A stretch of 15,153 bases of DNA, from contig JBBRUG010000129.1 in assembly GCA_038247995.1 (NCBI GenBank), positions 1 through 15,153 of the forward strand, read 5' to 3'. Source of the DNA: JBBRUG01 sp038247995 (lineage in GTDB: Bacteria > Chloroflexota > Chloroflexia > Chloroflexales > Chloroflexaceae). The translations under genes were made by a program, and so were the position numbers. The notes under the pieces are model-generated. The model searched no databases and was not told where the DNA came from. It was given only the letters and a program-made list of their open reading frames with translations. Below are positions 14,893 through 15,153 of this stretch, in pieces (position 1 is the stretch's first letter; every line of letters starts with the position of its first letter).

Positions 14893-14955
14893 GAAGGATG
14901 AAGGATGAAGGATGAAGGATGAAGGATGAAGGATGAAGGATGAAGGATGAAGGAT
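14893..14955. repeat. Heptanucleotide tandem repeat, nine copies of GAAGGAT
   Basis: Nine perfect, uninterrupted 7-nt units occupy 63 bp. The tract begins 53 nt upstream of the phosphomutase start codon and so overlaps where its promoter would lie. Copy number is likely to vary by slippage, which would change promoter spacing in steps of 7. No spacers separate the units, so this is not CRISPR. Confidence 0.95.
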
Positions 14956-15153
14956 GACTTACCGTTCGCTTATTTTTTTGGGCGCTAAATGAAATTCTCT
15001 CCCCACTTGCATGCGAAAAACCGGCTCAAATCGAGAGCAACCCCCCACTTTGGCGTACACGAAATCGGAATGTGTAAAGCGTTTCGGCCAGATCAGCCAT
15101 CAAGTGGGGCAGTAAGCCTTCCAAGGAGCCAATTTTCGCCTGCTGGTGGGGCA
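14956..15153. other. Unresolved right-edge region with inverted CCCCACTTG
   Basis: CCCCACTTG at 15001-15009 recurs inverted as CAAGTGGGG at 15101-15109, with a near copy CCCCCCACTTT at 15045-15055. Nothing else is supported except the weak open frame listed separately. Confidence 0.35.
15026..15151 (-). CDS. Possible C-terminal end of a gene running off the right edge
   Basis: On the minus strand a frame is open from the window edge for 41 codons to TGA at 15028-15026. Its product contains GSLEGLLPHLMADLAETLYT and then FRFRVRQSGG, which looks protein-like, but I do not recognise it. A 34-codon plus-strand frame (15011-15115) overlaps it and is no better supported. This could equally be noncoding repeat sequence. 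Confidence 0.25.
   Translation of the reverse strand, partial: PHQQAKIGSLEGLLPHLMADLAETLYTFRFRVRQSGGLLSI

Noticed and set aside
14893..14955. CRISPR array
   Set aside because: The units are 7 nt and contiguous, with no spacers and no cas genes.

Overview
The window looks like a chromosomal segment of a GC-rich filamentous Chloroflexi-type bacterium. That is an inference from protein style, the split transhydrogenase, DUF4058 and heptanucleotide repeats; no rRNA or tRNA is present to fix the taxonomy. Nearly all of it is ordinary gene-dense chromosome. The most unusual items are an intein inside gyrB, an unaccompanied McrB-type AAA+ ATPase, and several structured intergenic repeats.

Region 1 (1-2174): pntAB and pntB encode the membrane and NADP(H)-binding parts of a proton-translocating NAD(P) transhydrogenase. 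The third subunit, PntAA, is not in the window. The two genes are bracketed by inverted copies of a hairpin-bearing dispersed repeat (about 60 nt at about 90% identity). The spacer after pntB also holds a 33-bp direct repeat.

Region 2 (2175-9647, all minus strand): reading 5' to 3' the order is a multi-pass membrane protein, gyrB, a DUF4058 protein, a nucleotidyltransferase-fold protein and a SxxK serine hydrolase. The last three are separated by only 12-16 nt and probably form one operon. GyrB is 1074 codons long because a 434-codon intein (Cys1 ... His-Asn | Ser) sits in the TOPRIM motif EGDSAGG|SAKQG. The intein carries an HNH endonuclease followed by a run of short helical repeats. The start codons of the membrane protein (TTG) and the DUF4058 protein (GTG) were moved inward on promoter, ribosome-binding-site and family evidence.

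Region 3 (9648-9831): a divergent promoter region with two TATAAT boxes and a perfect 11-bp inverted repeat between them.

Region 4 (9832-13347, plus strand): an acidic 229-aa protein of unknown family, a 572-aa McrB-type ATPase with an unrecognised N-terminal domain and no McrC nuclease next to it, and a secreted protein with a probable LppX/LolA-like fold. Two tandem hairpins follow, one with a 22-bp stem.

Region 5 (13490-15153): a phosphoglucomutase/phosphomannomutase on the minus strand. Nine perfect copies of the heptamer GAAGGAT lie directly upstream of it, and the right edge is poorly resolved and may hold the end of another minus-strand gene.

I see no convincing new multi-gene system. 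The best candidates for something undescribed are the McrB-like ATPase with its upstream 229-aa neighbour, and the DUF4058/nucleotidyltransferase/serine hydrolase cluster.
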